A stretch of DNA of 64,000 bases, taken from Flectobacillus major DSM 103. Lineage in GTDB: Bacteria > Bacteroidota > Bacteroidia > Cytophagales > Spirosomataceae. The position numbers and the translations under genes were made by a program. The stretch spans positions 3,662,790 through 3,726,789 of the forward strand of contig NZ_KE386491.1 in assembly GCF_000427405.1 (NCBI RefSeq), read 5' to 3'. Below are positions 35,941 through 44,835 of this stretch, in pieces. The notes under the pieces are model-generated. The model made no database searches. It saw only the letters and a program-made list of their open reading frames with translations, and was not told where the DNA came from. Position 1 is the first letter of the stretch; the number at the start of each line of letters is the position of its first letter.

Positions 35941-37425
35941 TTAAATTACATCAGCAATATTTCTATCGTTCGACAAGCGAGGTACTTTGTTTTGCCCCCC
36001 TAATTTACCCTGTGATTTCATATAGTCAATAAAAGCATTGGGAGGAAGCGACCTTATTTTGAGCTTCTGCAAGATATTACCAGTTATCAAATCATCATAA
36101 TAGACATTCAGTTCAGTTAGTTTTTTGTCTAAGTCACTAATAAAGGCTTGCATATTGTTTGGTTCTTTAGCAAATTCAACAAGCCATTCATGATAAGGTA
36201 AACCACCTTCGGCAGGTGTAACTTGTGGTGCAACTGTAAACTCAACCACCTCTACTTCAGGATGTTGCTGCATAGCATATTGCATGGCTTTTTCTACTTC
36301 TTCGCCAATAACATGCTCGCCAAATGCAGAAATAAAGTGTTTGATACGACCCGACACCACTATTCTGAATGGATTTAGCGACACAAATTTTACGGTATCA
36401 CCAATTGAATACCCCCAAAGCCCCGCATTGGTATTCATCACCAAAGCATAATTAACGCCCAACTCAACCTCTCCGATGTGCAACCTACGAGGATTAGGTT
36501 TGAAATAGTCTTCGGCAGGAATAAATTCATAAAAAACACCAGAGTTGAGCAACAACAACAACCCTTCTGCTTTTTGTGAATCCTGATAAGCAATGAATCC
36601 TTCAGAGGCAGGATAAGTTTCGATAGAATCTATTTTTTTACCAATAGATTCACTAAGTTTTGCCCTGTAGGGTTCAAAGTTTACACCTCCATAAACAAAT
36701 ACCGAAAAGTCGGGAAAAACATCCTTGATTTTTTTACCTGTCCGAGCCTGAATTCGGTCAAAATACATTTGTACCCAAGGTGGAATTCCCGAAATCAAGG
36801 ACATATTTTCGGGCAAAGTTTCATCTATAATTTTATCGAGTTTACTTTCCCAATCGTCCATACAATTGGTTTCATAACTTGGCAATTGATTACTTCTAAG
36901 ATAACCCGGTACGTGATGATTGACAATTCCTGAAAGGCGACCAATATGAATCCCGTGTTTTTGTGTCATTTCGGGCGACCCCGACAAGAAAATGAGCTTT
37001 TTGTCCAAAAAACCAGCATTTCCAGTTTCATACACATAGCTCAACAAAGCATCTCTAGCTCCATTGATATGATACCCAATAGATTCTTTTGAAATAGGAA
37101 TATACTTAACCCCCGAGGTAGTCCCCGACGTTTTGGCAAAATACAGCGGCTTACCTTTCCACAAAATATCCTCCTCGCCAGCCACAACTTTCTCGACATA
37201 GCTTTTTAGCCCTTCATAATCTCGAATAGGAACGGCATTTTTAAAAGACACATAATCAGTAATATTACTAAAATGGTGGTCTTTACCAAAAAGCGTATTT
37301 GCAGCTGATTCAACCAAAGATTTCATCAGATTGAGTTGTGTTTCAACGGCATTGGTTTCCCACTTTTTGCGTTGGTTTATCACGTATGCGGCGAAAGGCT
37401 TTGCCAAAAAGGCTCTTATTCCCAT
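35941..37425 (-). CDS. GH3 family acyl-adenylate-forming protein
   Basis: A 494-residue member of the GH3 (auxin-responsive promoter) superfamily, which in plants adenylates carboxylic acids and conjugates them to amino acids. Seen here: the ATP-binding AKTSGTTSGVKYIPIS near residues 97-112, IETYPASEGFIAYQ, NTNAGLWGYSIGDTV and VVSGRIKHFISAFGEH, all matching the family's motif order. Bacteroidota commonly encode such a protein, but the bacterial substrate is not established. It lies upstream of nothing obvious: rnhB precedes it on the same strand by about 100 bp. Confidence 0.88.
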   Translation of the reverse strand: MGIRAFLAKPFAAYVINQRKKWETNAVETQLNLMKSLVESAANTLFGKDHHFSNITDYVSFKNAVPIRDYEGLKSYVEKVVAGEEDILWKGKPLYFAKTSGTTSGVKYIPISKESIGYHINGARDALLSYVYETGNAGFLDKKLIFLSGSPEMTQKHGIHIGRLSGIVNHHVPGYLRSNQLPSYETNCMDDWESKLDKIIDETLPENMSLISGIPPWVQMYFDRIQARTGKKIKDVFPDFSVFVYGGVNFEPYRAKLSESIGKKIDSIETYPASEGFIAYQDSQKAEGLLLLLNSGVFYEFIPAEDYFKPNPRRLHIGEVELGVNYALVMNTNAGLWGYSIGDTVKFVSLNPFRIVVSGRIKHFISAFGEHVIGEEVEKAMQYAMQQHPEVEVVEFTVAPQVTPAEGGLPYHEWLVEFAKEPNNMQAFISDLDKKLTELNVYYDDLITGNILQKLKIRSLPPNAFIDYMKSQGKLGGQNKVPRLSNDRNIADVI

Positions 37426-37529
37426 AATATTTTTAATGATTTGAAATACATCCAGTTGAGTTTAACAAGCTCAGAAGGCTTTGGGAAAACCCCTTGTTGA
37501 ATCCTTCTTGAAGCCAAAACTTTGTCAAT

Positions 37530-38102
37530 TTACATTCTAAAACTCATTCGGTGCAAGGGCGTTGTACCAAATTCTTGAATAGCTTTTCGGTGTTTTGGGG
37601 TTGGATACCCCGCATTTTGTTCCCAACCGTACTGAGGGTATTCCAAGGCATACTGCTCCATAAGGTCGTCGCGGTGCGTTTTAGCCAAAATAGAAGCAGC
37701 TGCAATATTCAAAAACTTGGCATCGCCTTTGACAATACAAGTATGAGGAATAAGCGGATAATTAGGAAAACGATTGCCATCTATGAGCAAATGTTCGGGG
37801 CGAATAGCGAGCTGATCTACCGCCAAGTGCATAGCTTTCATACTGGCTTTCAGTATATTAATAACATCAATTTCCCAATTTGACACCTCGGCTACAGCCC
37901 AAGCAAGGGCATCTTTTTTGATGTCTTCTCGCAAAATAATTCTTTGTTTTTTACTCAATTGCTTAGAATCATTAAGAAGCTCGTGTGTATAATACTTTGG
38001 CAATATTACTGCCGATGCCACTACAGGCCCAGCCAAACATCCACGCCCAGCTTCGTCGAGTCCTGCTTCAATAAGCGTTTCATTATAAAAACTTTTTAAC
38101 AT
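37530..38102 (-). CDS. rnhB: Ribonuclease HII
   Basis: RNase HII cuts RNA in RNA-DNA hybrids and removes misinserted ribonucleotides. The 190-residue protein has the active-site block IEAGLDEAGRGCLAGPVVAS (D-E-x-G-R-G), LLIDGNRFP, KGDAKFLNIAAASILAKTHR and the C-terminal HPxYG-like YPQYGWEQNAGYPT. I chose the ATG at 38102 (MLKSFYNETLIEAG). The ATG at 38123 would lie directly behind a TAACTTTG -7 box (38133-38126), too close to the expected transcription start for a normal leader. Confidence 0.93.
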   Translation of the reverse strand: MLKSFYNETLIEAGLDEAGRGCLAGPVVASAVILPKYYTHELLNDSKQLSKKQRIILREDIKKDALAWAVAEVSNWEIDVINILKASMKAMHLAVDQLAIRPEHLLIDGNRFPNYPLIPHTCIVKGDAKFLNIAAASILAKTHRDDLMEQYALEYPQYGWEQNAGYPTPKHRKAIQEFGTTPLHRMSFRM

Positions 38103-38125
38103 AAATTTTATATTTGTATTCATGA

Positions 38126-38133
38126 CAAAGTTA
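38126..38133 (-). promoter_or_regulatory. Candidate -7 box of rnhB
   Basis: Minus-strand TAACTTTG, an exact -7 consensus, lies 23 nt before the chosen rnhB start. There is no -33 TTG at standard spacing. Confidence 0.4.
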
Positions 38134-38161
38134 AGAGCAATAAATTGGTTTGATATTTGTA

Positions 38162-38356
38162 ATGAATAAAGAATACCCTAATAAAAACCATATTCTTTTA
38201 CAAAAACCAATTTTGGAAAGTACAAGGATGATTTCAGATGATATTTTCGTCATAGAAACTACCAGAGATTCCCTTAATCATATAAGAAAAATACAATTAA
38301 CCCTTGGCATGATTTATGCTTTAAATTCACCTGAGAATTTAGTTGTTAGCTCATAA
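38162..38356 (+). CDS. Small hypothetical protein
   Basis: An ATG-initiated 64-codon ORF lies alone between rnhB and the PorE-like gene. The product is soluble and mixed alpha/beta in appearance (FVIETTRDSLNHIRKIQLTL), with no signal peptide or known motif. Codon use looks ordinary, but length and lack of recognisable homology leave it doubtful. Confidence 0.35.
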   Translation: MNKEYPNKNHILLQKPILESTRMISDDIFVIETTRDSLNHIRKIQLTLGMIYALNSPENLVVSS

Positions 38357-38427
38357 AATTGACAAAATAGTAGCATCAATTTGATGAAGATTTCTGGCTA
38401 AAATTTCAAATTTAAGAAATTTAGACA

Positions 38428-40908
38428 ATGCCTAAGATAAAAAAAATTGGAATCACATTCATTCTGACCGCTATTTTATGTGTACCAATAGTAGCTCAGA
38501 CCAACAACTCCTTACTCAAAGATGCTATCCGCCATTTTGAGCTATCGAGCTTTGTTACTGCCATACCCAAATTTGAACAAGTTCTTCAAAAGGATTCTGC
38601 TCAACTCTCTTCTTCCGAACGATTTGCTACATTATTACAACTAGCATATAGTTATAAACAGGTGCAAAATATGCCCAAAGCCGAATCAACGTATCGGCAA
38701 GCTTTGGATATTCCTGTATCGGTATCGGGCGACCAACTCAAATCATATCTTTATTTTGCCCAAGTATTGGTCAATAATAACAAATACAAAGAGGCTCAAG
38801 AATGGTTTGATAAGTACAATACACTCAGCTCTACTCTTAGCGAAAGCACCATAAGTTCTCGCACCAATCTAGCCAACGATGTTAGTGCTTTGTATAATAC
38901 CAATGCCAAATACTTGGTCGAATATCTTAGCTTTAATACCAACAAGCCAGAGTTTAGCCCGATGTATTATAAAAATGGCCTCGTATTCTGTTCTGGAAAA
39001 GGCTCAGGTAGTGGCCTTACAGGCAACAAAGGGTATTTGGATTTATACTACCTCAGCGATTTGGCACAGTTATCGGGGATTTCAGAAGACGAATTGGATG
39101 TCAAGAAAACCCCAAAAACAACCTCCAATACTGGAGATAAAAGGTTAGGAAAAGACTTTTATACCCGTTTTACAGCCAATGATTCAAAAACATTGAATTT
39201 TTTCGATATTCCTTCTACTGAAACAGTTACTGTAACTCCCAAAGGTAAAATTGCAGAATCCGAAGTTTTTAGCAAAACTCTCAATACAAAATTTCATGAA
39301 GGGCCTGCTACTTTTAGTAGCGATTTTTCAAAAATTATCTTTACCCGAAACAATTATAACGACGGCGAACAAGGTAAAAGTGAAGATAACGTAACAAAGC
39401 TAAAACTCTATATAGCTAATTTTGAAAATGGGGGTTGGGGCGAAGCTCAAGAATTACCATTCAATAGCGACGACTTTTCGACAGCTCACCCTGCTTGGTC
39501 AAAAGATGGGAAATATTTATACTTTGCCTCTGACCGCAAAGGAGGATTTGGCGGTATGGACATCTGGGTGGTCGAATACAATAATGGCAAATGGGGAAAC
39601 CCCGTTAACCTTGGCAAAGATATTAATACAAAAGGAACAGAAGTATTCCCTTTTGTTGATGATCGTGGCAATCTGTATTATTCATCCGACGGCCTCAAAG
39701 GACAAGGAGGCTTAGATATTTTTTGGGTAGAAACCCAAAATGGTTTGGCCACCAAAAAGCCTTTTAATATCGGCGAACCATTCAATTCTGTCAACGATGA
39801 TTTTGGTATTATTACCGATACAGAAAGAAAAACAGGCTATTTCAGCAGCGATAGACGACGCGGCGAGGATGATGATATTTATCGCTTTAGCCGACAAACA
39901 TCGTTGTACTCTTGCCGAGAGATGACCGTTAGTGTTTATGACAGCGAAACAAAAACTGCTATTGCCAATGCCAACATAGAACTAGAAATTAAAGGTGGAA
40001 CTAATGAAAAATACCAATCTGATGATTTGGGAACGGTAAAGTTTTGTATTGGCCGAGATTTGGACTATGTTATTGGTATCAAAAAAGAAGGTTATACCTC
40101 CAACTATTTAGGGTATTCAAGTAAAGGCGAAGCCGACAATGCTCCTTCTCGCCTAGAAATACCTTTAATGCGACTTGTTATGACCGAACCTATTTCCGAA
40201 AAACCTATCAAGGCAGATACCATCACCCCTACTAAGCCTAGCATACCAACAGTCGGTAAATCCGATAAAAGCTCGCTATTGAAGGGGGTTATAAAAACCG
40301 AAATTGAGAAAATCCCGATAGAAGGTGTTTTGGTAACATTTAGAAATGAATGTAACAATACCACACAGCAAGTAGTAACAGGAGCCGACGGGGTCTATGC
40401 TTTTGAAATGGAAGACGGATGTGACTATACATTGGAGGTTTCAAAAGACGGATACGGCAAGAAAGTCAACAAAATTACCAAAGTAGCCAAGAAAGGAAAA
40501 AACAGTGAAATTTCTCAAGACTTAGGCTTGTTTAAAGAAGGAGATGTTATTACTATGGATAATATCTATTACGACAAAGGTAGTGCCAAAATCAGAAAAG
40601 ATGCTGCTCGTGAGTTAGACAAATTAGCAGCTACCTTAATGAAAAACCCAACGATGGTTATCGAAATAGGCTCACATACCGATAGCCGAGGCGATGCTCA
40701 GGTAAACCTCAACTTATCTACTCGCCGAGCTCAAACAGCTGTAGATTATATTGCTAGCAAGGGAATTGAAAGAAATAGAATGTTGGCAAAAGGATATGGC
40801 GAAACAGCCTTGGTAAACGAATGTGCCGACGGCGTAAGTTGTACCGAGCTAGAACATCAAAAAAATAGAAGAACTACCGTAAAGTTTATTAAAGCAAAAG
40901 TAGAATAG
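38428..40908 (+). CDS. PorE-like OmpA protein with TPR, PD40 and carboxypeptidase-regulatory domains
   Basis: An 826-residue exported protein with a type I signal peptide ending near VPIVAQ (residue 26). TPR repeats follow (about 30-150), then PD40/WD40-like blades (GKYLYFASDRKGGFGGMDIW, GNLYYSSDGLKGQGGLDIFW), two carboxypeptidase-regulatory-like folds (about 500-570 and 615-690) and a C-terminal OmpA peptidoglycan-binding domain (DNIYYDKGSAKIRKDAA, IGSHTDSRGDAQ, NRRTTVKFI). This layout matches PorE, which links the T9SS to peptidoglycan, and other Bacteroidota OmpA proteins. A related lipoprotein lies at 46258-48252. A palindromic terminator overlaps its stop. Confidence 0.88.
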   Translation: MPKIKKIGITFILTAILCVPIVAQTNNSLLKDAIRHFELSSFVTAIPKFEQVLQKDSAQLSSSERFATLLQLAYSYKQVQNMPKAESTYRQALDIPVSVSGDQLKSYLYFAQVLVNNNKYKEAQEWFDKYNTLSSTLSESTISSRTNLANDVSALYNTNAKYLVEYLSFNTNKPEFSPMYYKNGLVFCSGKGSGSGLTGNKGYLDLYYLSDLAQLSGISEDELDVKKTPKTTSNTGDKRLGKDFYTRFTANDSKTLNFFDIPSTETVTVTPKGKIAESEVFSKTLNTKFHEGPATFSSDFSKIIFTRNNYNDGEQGKSEDNVTKLKLYIANFENGGWGEAQELPFNSDDFSTAHPAWSKDGKYLYFASDRKGGFGGMDIWVVEYNNGKWGNPVNLGKDINTKGTEVFPFVDDRGNLYYSSDGLKGQGGLDIFWVETQNGLATKKPFNIGEPFNSVNDDFGIITDTERKTGYFSSDRRRGEDDDIYRFSRQTSLYSCREMTVSVYDSETKTAIANANIELEIKGGTNEKYQSDDLGTVKFCIGRDLDYVIGIKKEGYTSNYLGYSSKGEADNAPSRLEIPLMRLVMTEPISEKPIKADTITPTKPSIPTVGKSDKSSLLKGVIKTEIEKIPIEGVLVTFRNECNNTTQQVVTGADGVYAFEMEDGCDYTLEVSKDGYGKKVNKITKVAKKGKNSEISQDLGLFKEGDVITMDNIYYDKGSAKIRKDAARELDKLAATLMKNPTMVIEIGSHTDSRGDAQVNLNLSTRRAQTAVDYIASKGIERNRMLAKGYGETALVNECADGVSCTELEHQKNRRTTVKFIKAKVE

Positions 40909-40934
40909 AGAGCAAATTGCTCTCTATTCTACTT
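40898..40934. terminator. Bidirectional terminator overlapping a stop codon
   Basis: AAGTAGAATAGAGAGCAA (40898-40915) is exactly complementary to 40917-40934. It begins inside the last codons of the PorE-like gene and ends within the last codons of the convergent aquaporin gene, which it overlaps by two bases. Confidence 0.7.
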
Positions 40935-41634
40935 ATATATAGGCAATAATTAGTCCGCCAATAATAGCCCCCACCACAGGCCCCACCACAGGAACCCAAG
41001 CATATCCCCAGTCGGAAGTTCCTTTCCCTTCGATAGGCAACAAAGCGTGTGCAATACGAGGCCCTAAGTCTCTGGCAGGGTTAATAGCATAACCCGTTGT
41101 ACCTCCAAGCGACAACCCTATGGCCCATACCAATAAGCCCACAGCATACGGCCCTAGCTGGTTGGGTATACTTGGTAATGCCCCAAGTGCAATGATAAAT
41201 AGAACTGTAGCAAGTAGTTCGCTCAGAATGTTTGCTACGAGGTTTCGGATAGCAGGTGCTGTCGAAAAACAAGCTAATTTTAGCCCTTTGTCTTCTGTAT
41301 GTGTCCAATGTGGCAAATAATGTAGCCAAACCAATGTTGCACCAAGAATTGCTCCTGCAATTTGAGCAACAATAAAATAAAGGGCATTTGCCCAATCGCC
41401 TGTTTTGGTAGCCATAGCTACAGTTACGGCAGGATTCAAATGGGCAGCAGGACTACCAAAGGCTGTCGAAACAAAAATGCTAATAGTTACAGCCATAGCC
41501 CATCCTGTGGCAATAACCATCCAGCCAGCTCCCTCTCCTTTCGAGCCTTTCAATAATACATTGGCGACCACACCATTGCCTAAATATACTAATACTGCAG
41601 TACCGATTAATTCGCCTAAGATAGCCGATTGCAT
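40933..41634 (-). CDS. Aquaporin / glycerol facilitator
   Basis: A 233-residue MIP-family channel with six membrane helices. The two pore motifs are HLNPAVTVAMA and INPARDLGPR. The aspartate after the second NPA (NPARD) and the overall loop lengths favour a glycerol-conducting channel (GlpF type), though water permeation is also possible. The ATG at 41634 (MQSAILGELIGTAVLVYLGN) starts at the first helix. The longer frame to 41673 would need TTG. No glpK or glpD gene is in the window, and ruvB is divergent. Confidence 0.93.
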   Translation of the reverse strand: MQSAILGELIGTAVLVYLGNGVVANVLLKGSKGEGAGWMVIATGWAMAVTISIFVSTAFGSPAAHLNPAVTVAMATKTGDWANALYFIVAQIAGAILGATLVWLHYLPHWTHTEDKGLKLACFSTAPAIRNLVANILSELLATVLFIIALGALPSIPNQLGPYAVGLLVWAIGLSLGGTTGYAINPARDLGPRIAHALLPIEGKGTSDWGYAWVPVVGPVVGAIIGGLIIAYI

Positions 41635-41918
41635 AGTTGTTTGGTTTTGATAAAGGTTTCTTATTCTTTCCAAATTAAAGTACCAATTAATGCCATACAG
41701 CTCCTTGTTTATTGTGTATCGAGGCTATACTTAATATTTTAATATTGTTTAGAATATTTTGCACAAATTAAAGAAAAAACTTTTACCATTCTTAGTTTTT
41801 TAAAGACAATTCGCTGGTATTTGGTAAGACATTACCAACAAAGTTGAAAAAGATGTATTTTTGAGTTAAAACCATTTGAAGACCATTTTTCACTAACCTA
41901 GTGAAATCAAGATATATC

Positions 41919-42944
41919 ATGCGAGAAGATTATTTAAAAGGGAATAAAGAAAACCTATCTCCTGTCGAGAAAGAAATAGAACGTGCGTTACGCCCCTTAT
42001 CGTTCGACGATTTTGCGGGGCAAGATAAAGTATTGGACAACCTCAAGGTATTTGTTAAGGCTGCTAAACAACGAGAAGAAGCCCTCGATCATGTGCTATT
42101 ACACGGCCCTCCAGGTTTGGGAAAAACAACTTTATCTAATATTGTAGCCAATGAGCTTGAGGCTAATATCAAGATTACCTCTGGGCCAGTATTAGACAAA
42201 CCTTCTGATTTGGCTGGATTGCTTACCAATCTTCAGCCTTTCGATGTACTATTTATTGATGAAATTCACCGTCTTAACCCTATTGTTGAAGAGTATCTAT
42301 ATTCTGCTATGGAGGACTATAAGATAGATATTTTGCTAGATTCGGGGCCCAATGCTCGAAGTGTACAAATTTCACTCAATCCCTTTACCTTAATCGGAGC
42401 TACCACACGAGCAGGATTACTAACTGCCCCTTTGCGTGCTCGTTTTGGTATCAATGCTCGCTTAGAATACTACGATGCCAAATTATTGACTTCTATTGTA
42501 CAGCGTTCGTGTCAAATACTTGGTACGCCTATTGACAACGAAGGTGCATACGAAATAGCTCGAAGAAGTAGAGGCACACCTCGTATTGCTAATAACCTAC
42601 TCAGACGAACCCGCGACTTTGCCCAAGTAAAAGGCAATGGCCGTATTACCGTAGCAATAGCTGAAATGGCTTTGCAGGCTCTGGATGTAGACCAAAATGG
42701 ATTGGATGAAATGGATAATAGAATATTGAGTACTATTATCGAAAAATTCAAAGGTGGACCTGTTGGGTTATCAACTATTGCAACTGCTTGTGGAGAAGAA
42801 GCCGAAACAATCGAAGAGGTTTATGAGCCTTTTTTGATTCAAGAAGGCTTTTTGAAACGAACTTCACGTGGACGAGAAGCAACCGAAAAAGCCTATATCC
42901 ATCTGGGAGTTGTTCCCAAATATCGTACAGGAGAACTATTTTAA
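41919..42944 (+). CDS. ruvB: Holliday junction DNA helicase RuvB
   Basis: RuvB is the hexameric AAA+ motor that drives branch migration of Holliday junctions with RuvA. The 341-residue protein has [19 protein letters not shown], Walker [12 protein letters not shown], Walker [10 protein letters not shown], sensor 1 [10 protein letters not shown] and the arginine-finger region [15 protein letters not shown], then a winged helix ([17 protein letters not shown]). I chose ATG 41919 (MREDYLKG). An upstream GTG at 41901 adds six residues. ruvA is absent from the window. Confidence 0.97.
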   Translation: MREDYLKGNKENLSPVEKEIERALRPLSFDDFAGQDKVLDNLKVFVKAAKQREEALDHVLLHGPPGLGKTTLSNIVANELEANIKITSGPVLDKPSDLAGLLTNLQPFDVLFIDEIHRLNPIVEEYLYSAMEDYKIDILLDSGPNARSVQISLNPFTLIGATTRAGLLTAPLRARFGINARLEYYDAKLLTSIVQRSCQILGTPIDNEGAYEIARRSRGTPRIANNLLRRTRDFAQVKGNGRITVAIAEMALQALDVDQNGLDEMDNRILSTIIEKFKGGPVGLSTIATACGEEAETIEEVYEPFLIQEGFLKRTSRGREATEKAYIHLGVVPKYRTGELF

Positions 42945-42962
42945 ACAATATTTTTTGTCTTC

Positions 42963-42997
42963 AAAACCTTGATATATACCAATCATATCAAGGTTTT
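42963..42997 (+). terminator. Terminator after ruvB
   Basis: AAAACCTTGATAT pairs with ATATCAAGGTTTT and is followed by T residues, 19 bp past the stop. Confidence 0.85.
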
Positions 42998-43081
42998 TTG
43001 CTTTAAAAAGCTTTGTCAAACGTCCCTAAAGCCCCTTATCATTGTCAAATACCACAAAAACTTGTCTGATACCCCATTCAT

Positions 43082-43112
43082 TTGTAGGTATCTAGGTCAT
43101 GGTATACTTTTG
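43082..43112 (+). promoter_or_regulatory. Promoter of the DUF2306-like gene
   Basis: TTG (43082-43084), a 20-nt spacer and TACTTTTG (43105-43112) give a full match to the bacteroidetal promoter. The ATG follows 32 nt downstream. Confidence 0.55.
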
Positions 43113-43144
43113 TTTCAAGCTTTTATCAAACAAATAATAAAAAC

Positions 43145-43819
43145 ATGATTATGAAGACAATCCTAAGCGGTGCATTATTCATCCACATCTTATCGGGTTT
43201 TTTAGCCTTAATTGTTGGCTTAGTAGCTATGATAGCAAAAAAAGGAGGAAAAACACATGTCATTTGGGGCAAAGTATATTATTATGCTATGATGAGTGTA
43301 GCAATCACAGCTCTTATTCGGTTTCAGATGGAAGTACGCTTAATATTTTTGGGGTGTATTGCCATTTTTAGTTTTTATAACACCTTTACAGGCGTTAGGC
43401 TTATCCGTATGAAAAGGGGTATCCAGCCTACGGCACTAGACTGGACAGGAGCTATCATTGCTCTTTTAGGAGCATTAGTAATGTTAGGTTTTGGAATTTG
43501 GGCATTTAGCAAAGGAATTACCTTCTACTTTGTATTATTTTTTGTATTTGGTGCATTCTCAATGGCACTTGCAGTACAAGACTTATTGGTTTTTATAGGA
43601 AAAAAGAAGGTAGAAAATATCCATTGGCTACTCAATCACATTAGCAGAATGGGAGGCTCGTATATTGCTACGGTAACAGCTTTTTTGGTTGTTAACAACC
43701 ATGAGGTTTTACCTCCGCTAGTAGCTTGGCTAGCTCCAGGTGCAATTGGAGGGGCTATAATTGCCAGAACAAGAGCCTATTACAAGCAAAAAATGACCTT
43801 AAAATTAAAAAATAATTAG
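43145..43819 (+). CDS. DUF2306-like integral membrane protein
   Basis: A 224-residue protein with about six to seven membrane helices (first helix ALFIHILSGFLALIVGLVAM). It contains the family-like segment KGGKTHVIWGKVYYYAM, conserved histidines (HILSG, HWLLNHISRMGGS) and a late helix SYIATVTAFLVVN. This resembles the DUF2306 membrane proteins of Bacteroidota, whose function is unknown. It has its own promoter and is followed 76 bp later by an outer-membrane protein gene. A second ATG two codons downstream is equally plausible as the start. Confidence 0.75.
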   Translation: MIMKTILSGALFIHILSGFLALIVGLVAMIAKKGGKTHVIWGKVYYYAMMSVAITALIRFQMEVRLIFLGCIAIFSFYNTFTGVRLIRMKRGIQPTALDWTGAIIALLGALVMLGFGIWAFSKGITFYFVLFFVFGAFSMALAVQDLLVFIGKKKVENIHWLLNHISRMGGSYIATVTAFLVVNNHEVLPPLVAWLAPGAIGGAIIARTRAYYKQKMTLKLKNN

Positions 43820-43895
43820 TTTTATTTTTTGGTTTGGTAGTTATAAACGTTAGATTTTATCTTTACCGCATCTCTAACTTATATCATCTACCTAT

Positions 43896-44564
43896 ATGCG
43901 TTATTCATTTACCTTATTATTTCTACTCACGTCTATTTGTGGCTTTTCTCAATTCCAAAAAAGCAGGAATATCTTTAGAATGGGATTGCGAAATACTACA
44001 ATACAAGGCACTAGCATGATTCAAGGCAATATGCAGGTAAAGCCTGTCTTTGATTGTGGTTATGGCCATAACTATCCTATTAGCAATAAGGTTAGTTTTC
44101 AGCCTGAGATTCATTATAGTGTACGAGGTTTTGCCAAAAAATTACCTCATAGCGATTCTACATATTATAAAACAACCACAGGAATCCACTACTTAGATTT
44201 TTCGCCTAACTTTTCATTGACGATAGGCCCATCAGGGGTGGGCCGCAATCCCTTACATATATGGGGTGGGCCATATATTGGGTATGGCCTCTGGGGAGGT
44301 TTTCATACCAAAGGTCAATATCTTAATCAAGAAACGGGCTTGGCCGATAGTACAGTTACTACATCTGAGAGTGCCTTCAATAAGGTTAAAAGACTAGACT
44401 TTGGAATAAATGCAGGGATAGGCATTCAGTTTGACAGGTTTACCCATTTTGGAATCACTTGTAGTCAAGGCTTAGTAGACATATCGAAAAATAGTTCATC
44501 TCAGCCTTGGAAAACCTTTACACTCGGTTTTTATTTGACCTTCATTTTTGACGATATGTTTTAA
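43896..44564 (+). CDS. Outer-membrane beta-barrel protein
   Basis: A 222-residue protein with a signal peptide (YSFTLLFLLTSICGFSQ) and a series of amphipathic strands (MGLRNTTIQGTSM, VSFQPEIHYSVRGFAKKL, LHIWGGPYIGYGLWGG, FGINAGIGIQFD), ending in the strand FTLGFYLTFIF with a terminal aromatic residue. This fits the outer-membrane beta-barrel (PorT-like) fold without a specific function. A dispersed repeat begins 7 bp after its stop. Confidence 0.72.
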   Translation: MRYSFTLLFLLTSICGFSQFQKSRNIFRMGLRNTTIQGTSMIQGNMQVKPVFDCGYGHNYPISNKVSFQPEIHYSVRGFAKKLPHSDSTYYKTTTGIHYLDFSPNFSLTIGPSGVGRNPLHIWGGPYIGYGLWGGFHTKGQYLNQETGLADSTVTTSESAFNKVKRLDFGINAGIGIQFDRFTHFGITCSQGLVDISKNSSSQPWKTFTLGFYLTFIFDDMF

Positions 44565-44570
44565 TGGCAG

Positions 44571-44830
44571 AAACATGAGTCGTCCCAAATTTTGAGTAAT
44601 GTTAAAAGCGACTTCCTATTTGTGTTTGTTGGGATTCATCAGGTCGTTAAGAGAATATTGAAGAGGCTTAACAATTGCTCAAATGATAGGAATTTAGTGG
44701 ATATTCATAAAAAAGGCGTTCGGAAAACAATTTCCGAACGCCTTTTTTATGATCAGAATTACACATCTTTAGCCGCAAAGCATCTTCAAAAGTAATCACT
44801 CATTCACTAAATTTGGGATGCCTCATGTTT
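44571..44830 (+). repeat. Dispersed TIR element, copy 3 (plus orientation)
   Basis: This 260-bp copy has the cleanest ends. AAACATGAG at the left and CTCATGTTT at the right are the outer parts of an imperfect inverted repeat of about 29 bp (CCCAAATTT on one side, AAATTTGGG on the other). The core hairpin arms are GGCGTTCGGAAA (44715-44726) and TTTCCGAACGCC (44731-44742), so two pairs differ from copies 1 and 2 yet stay complementary. It exactly fills the gap between the convergent stops at 44564 and 44836. An ORF crossing it (44592-44795) is not preserved in the other copies. Confidence 0.9.
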
Positions 44831-44835
44831 CTTTT

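Noticed and set aside
44592-44795. 67-codon ORF within copy 3 of the dispersed element
   Set aside because: The frame is not kept in copies 1 and 2, and the ORF runs through the hairpin. It is treated as chance.
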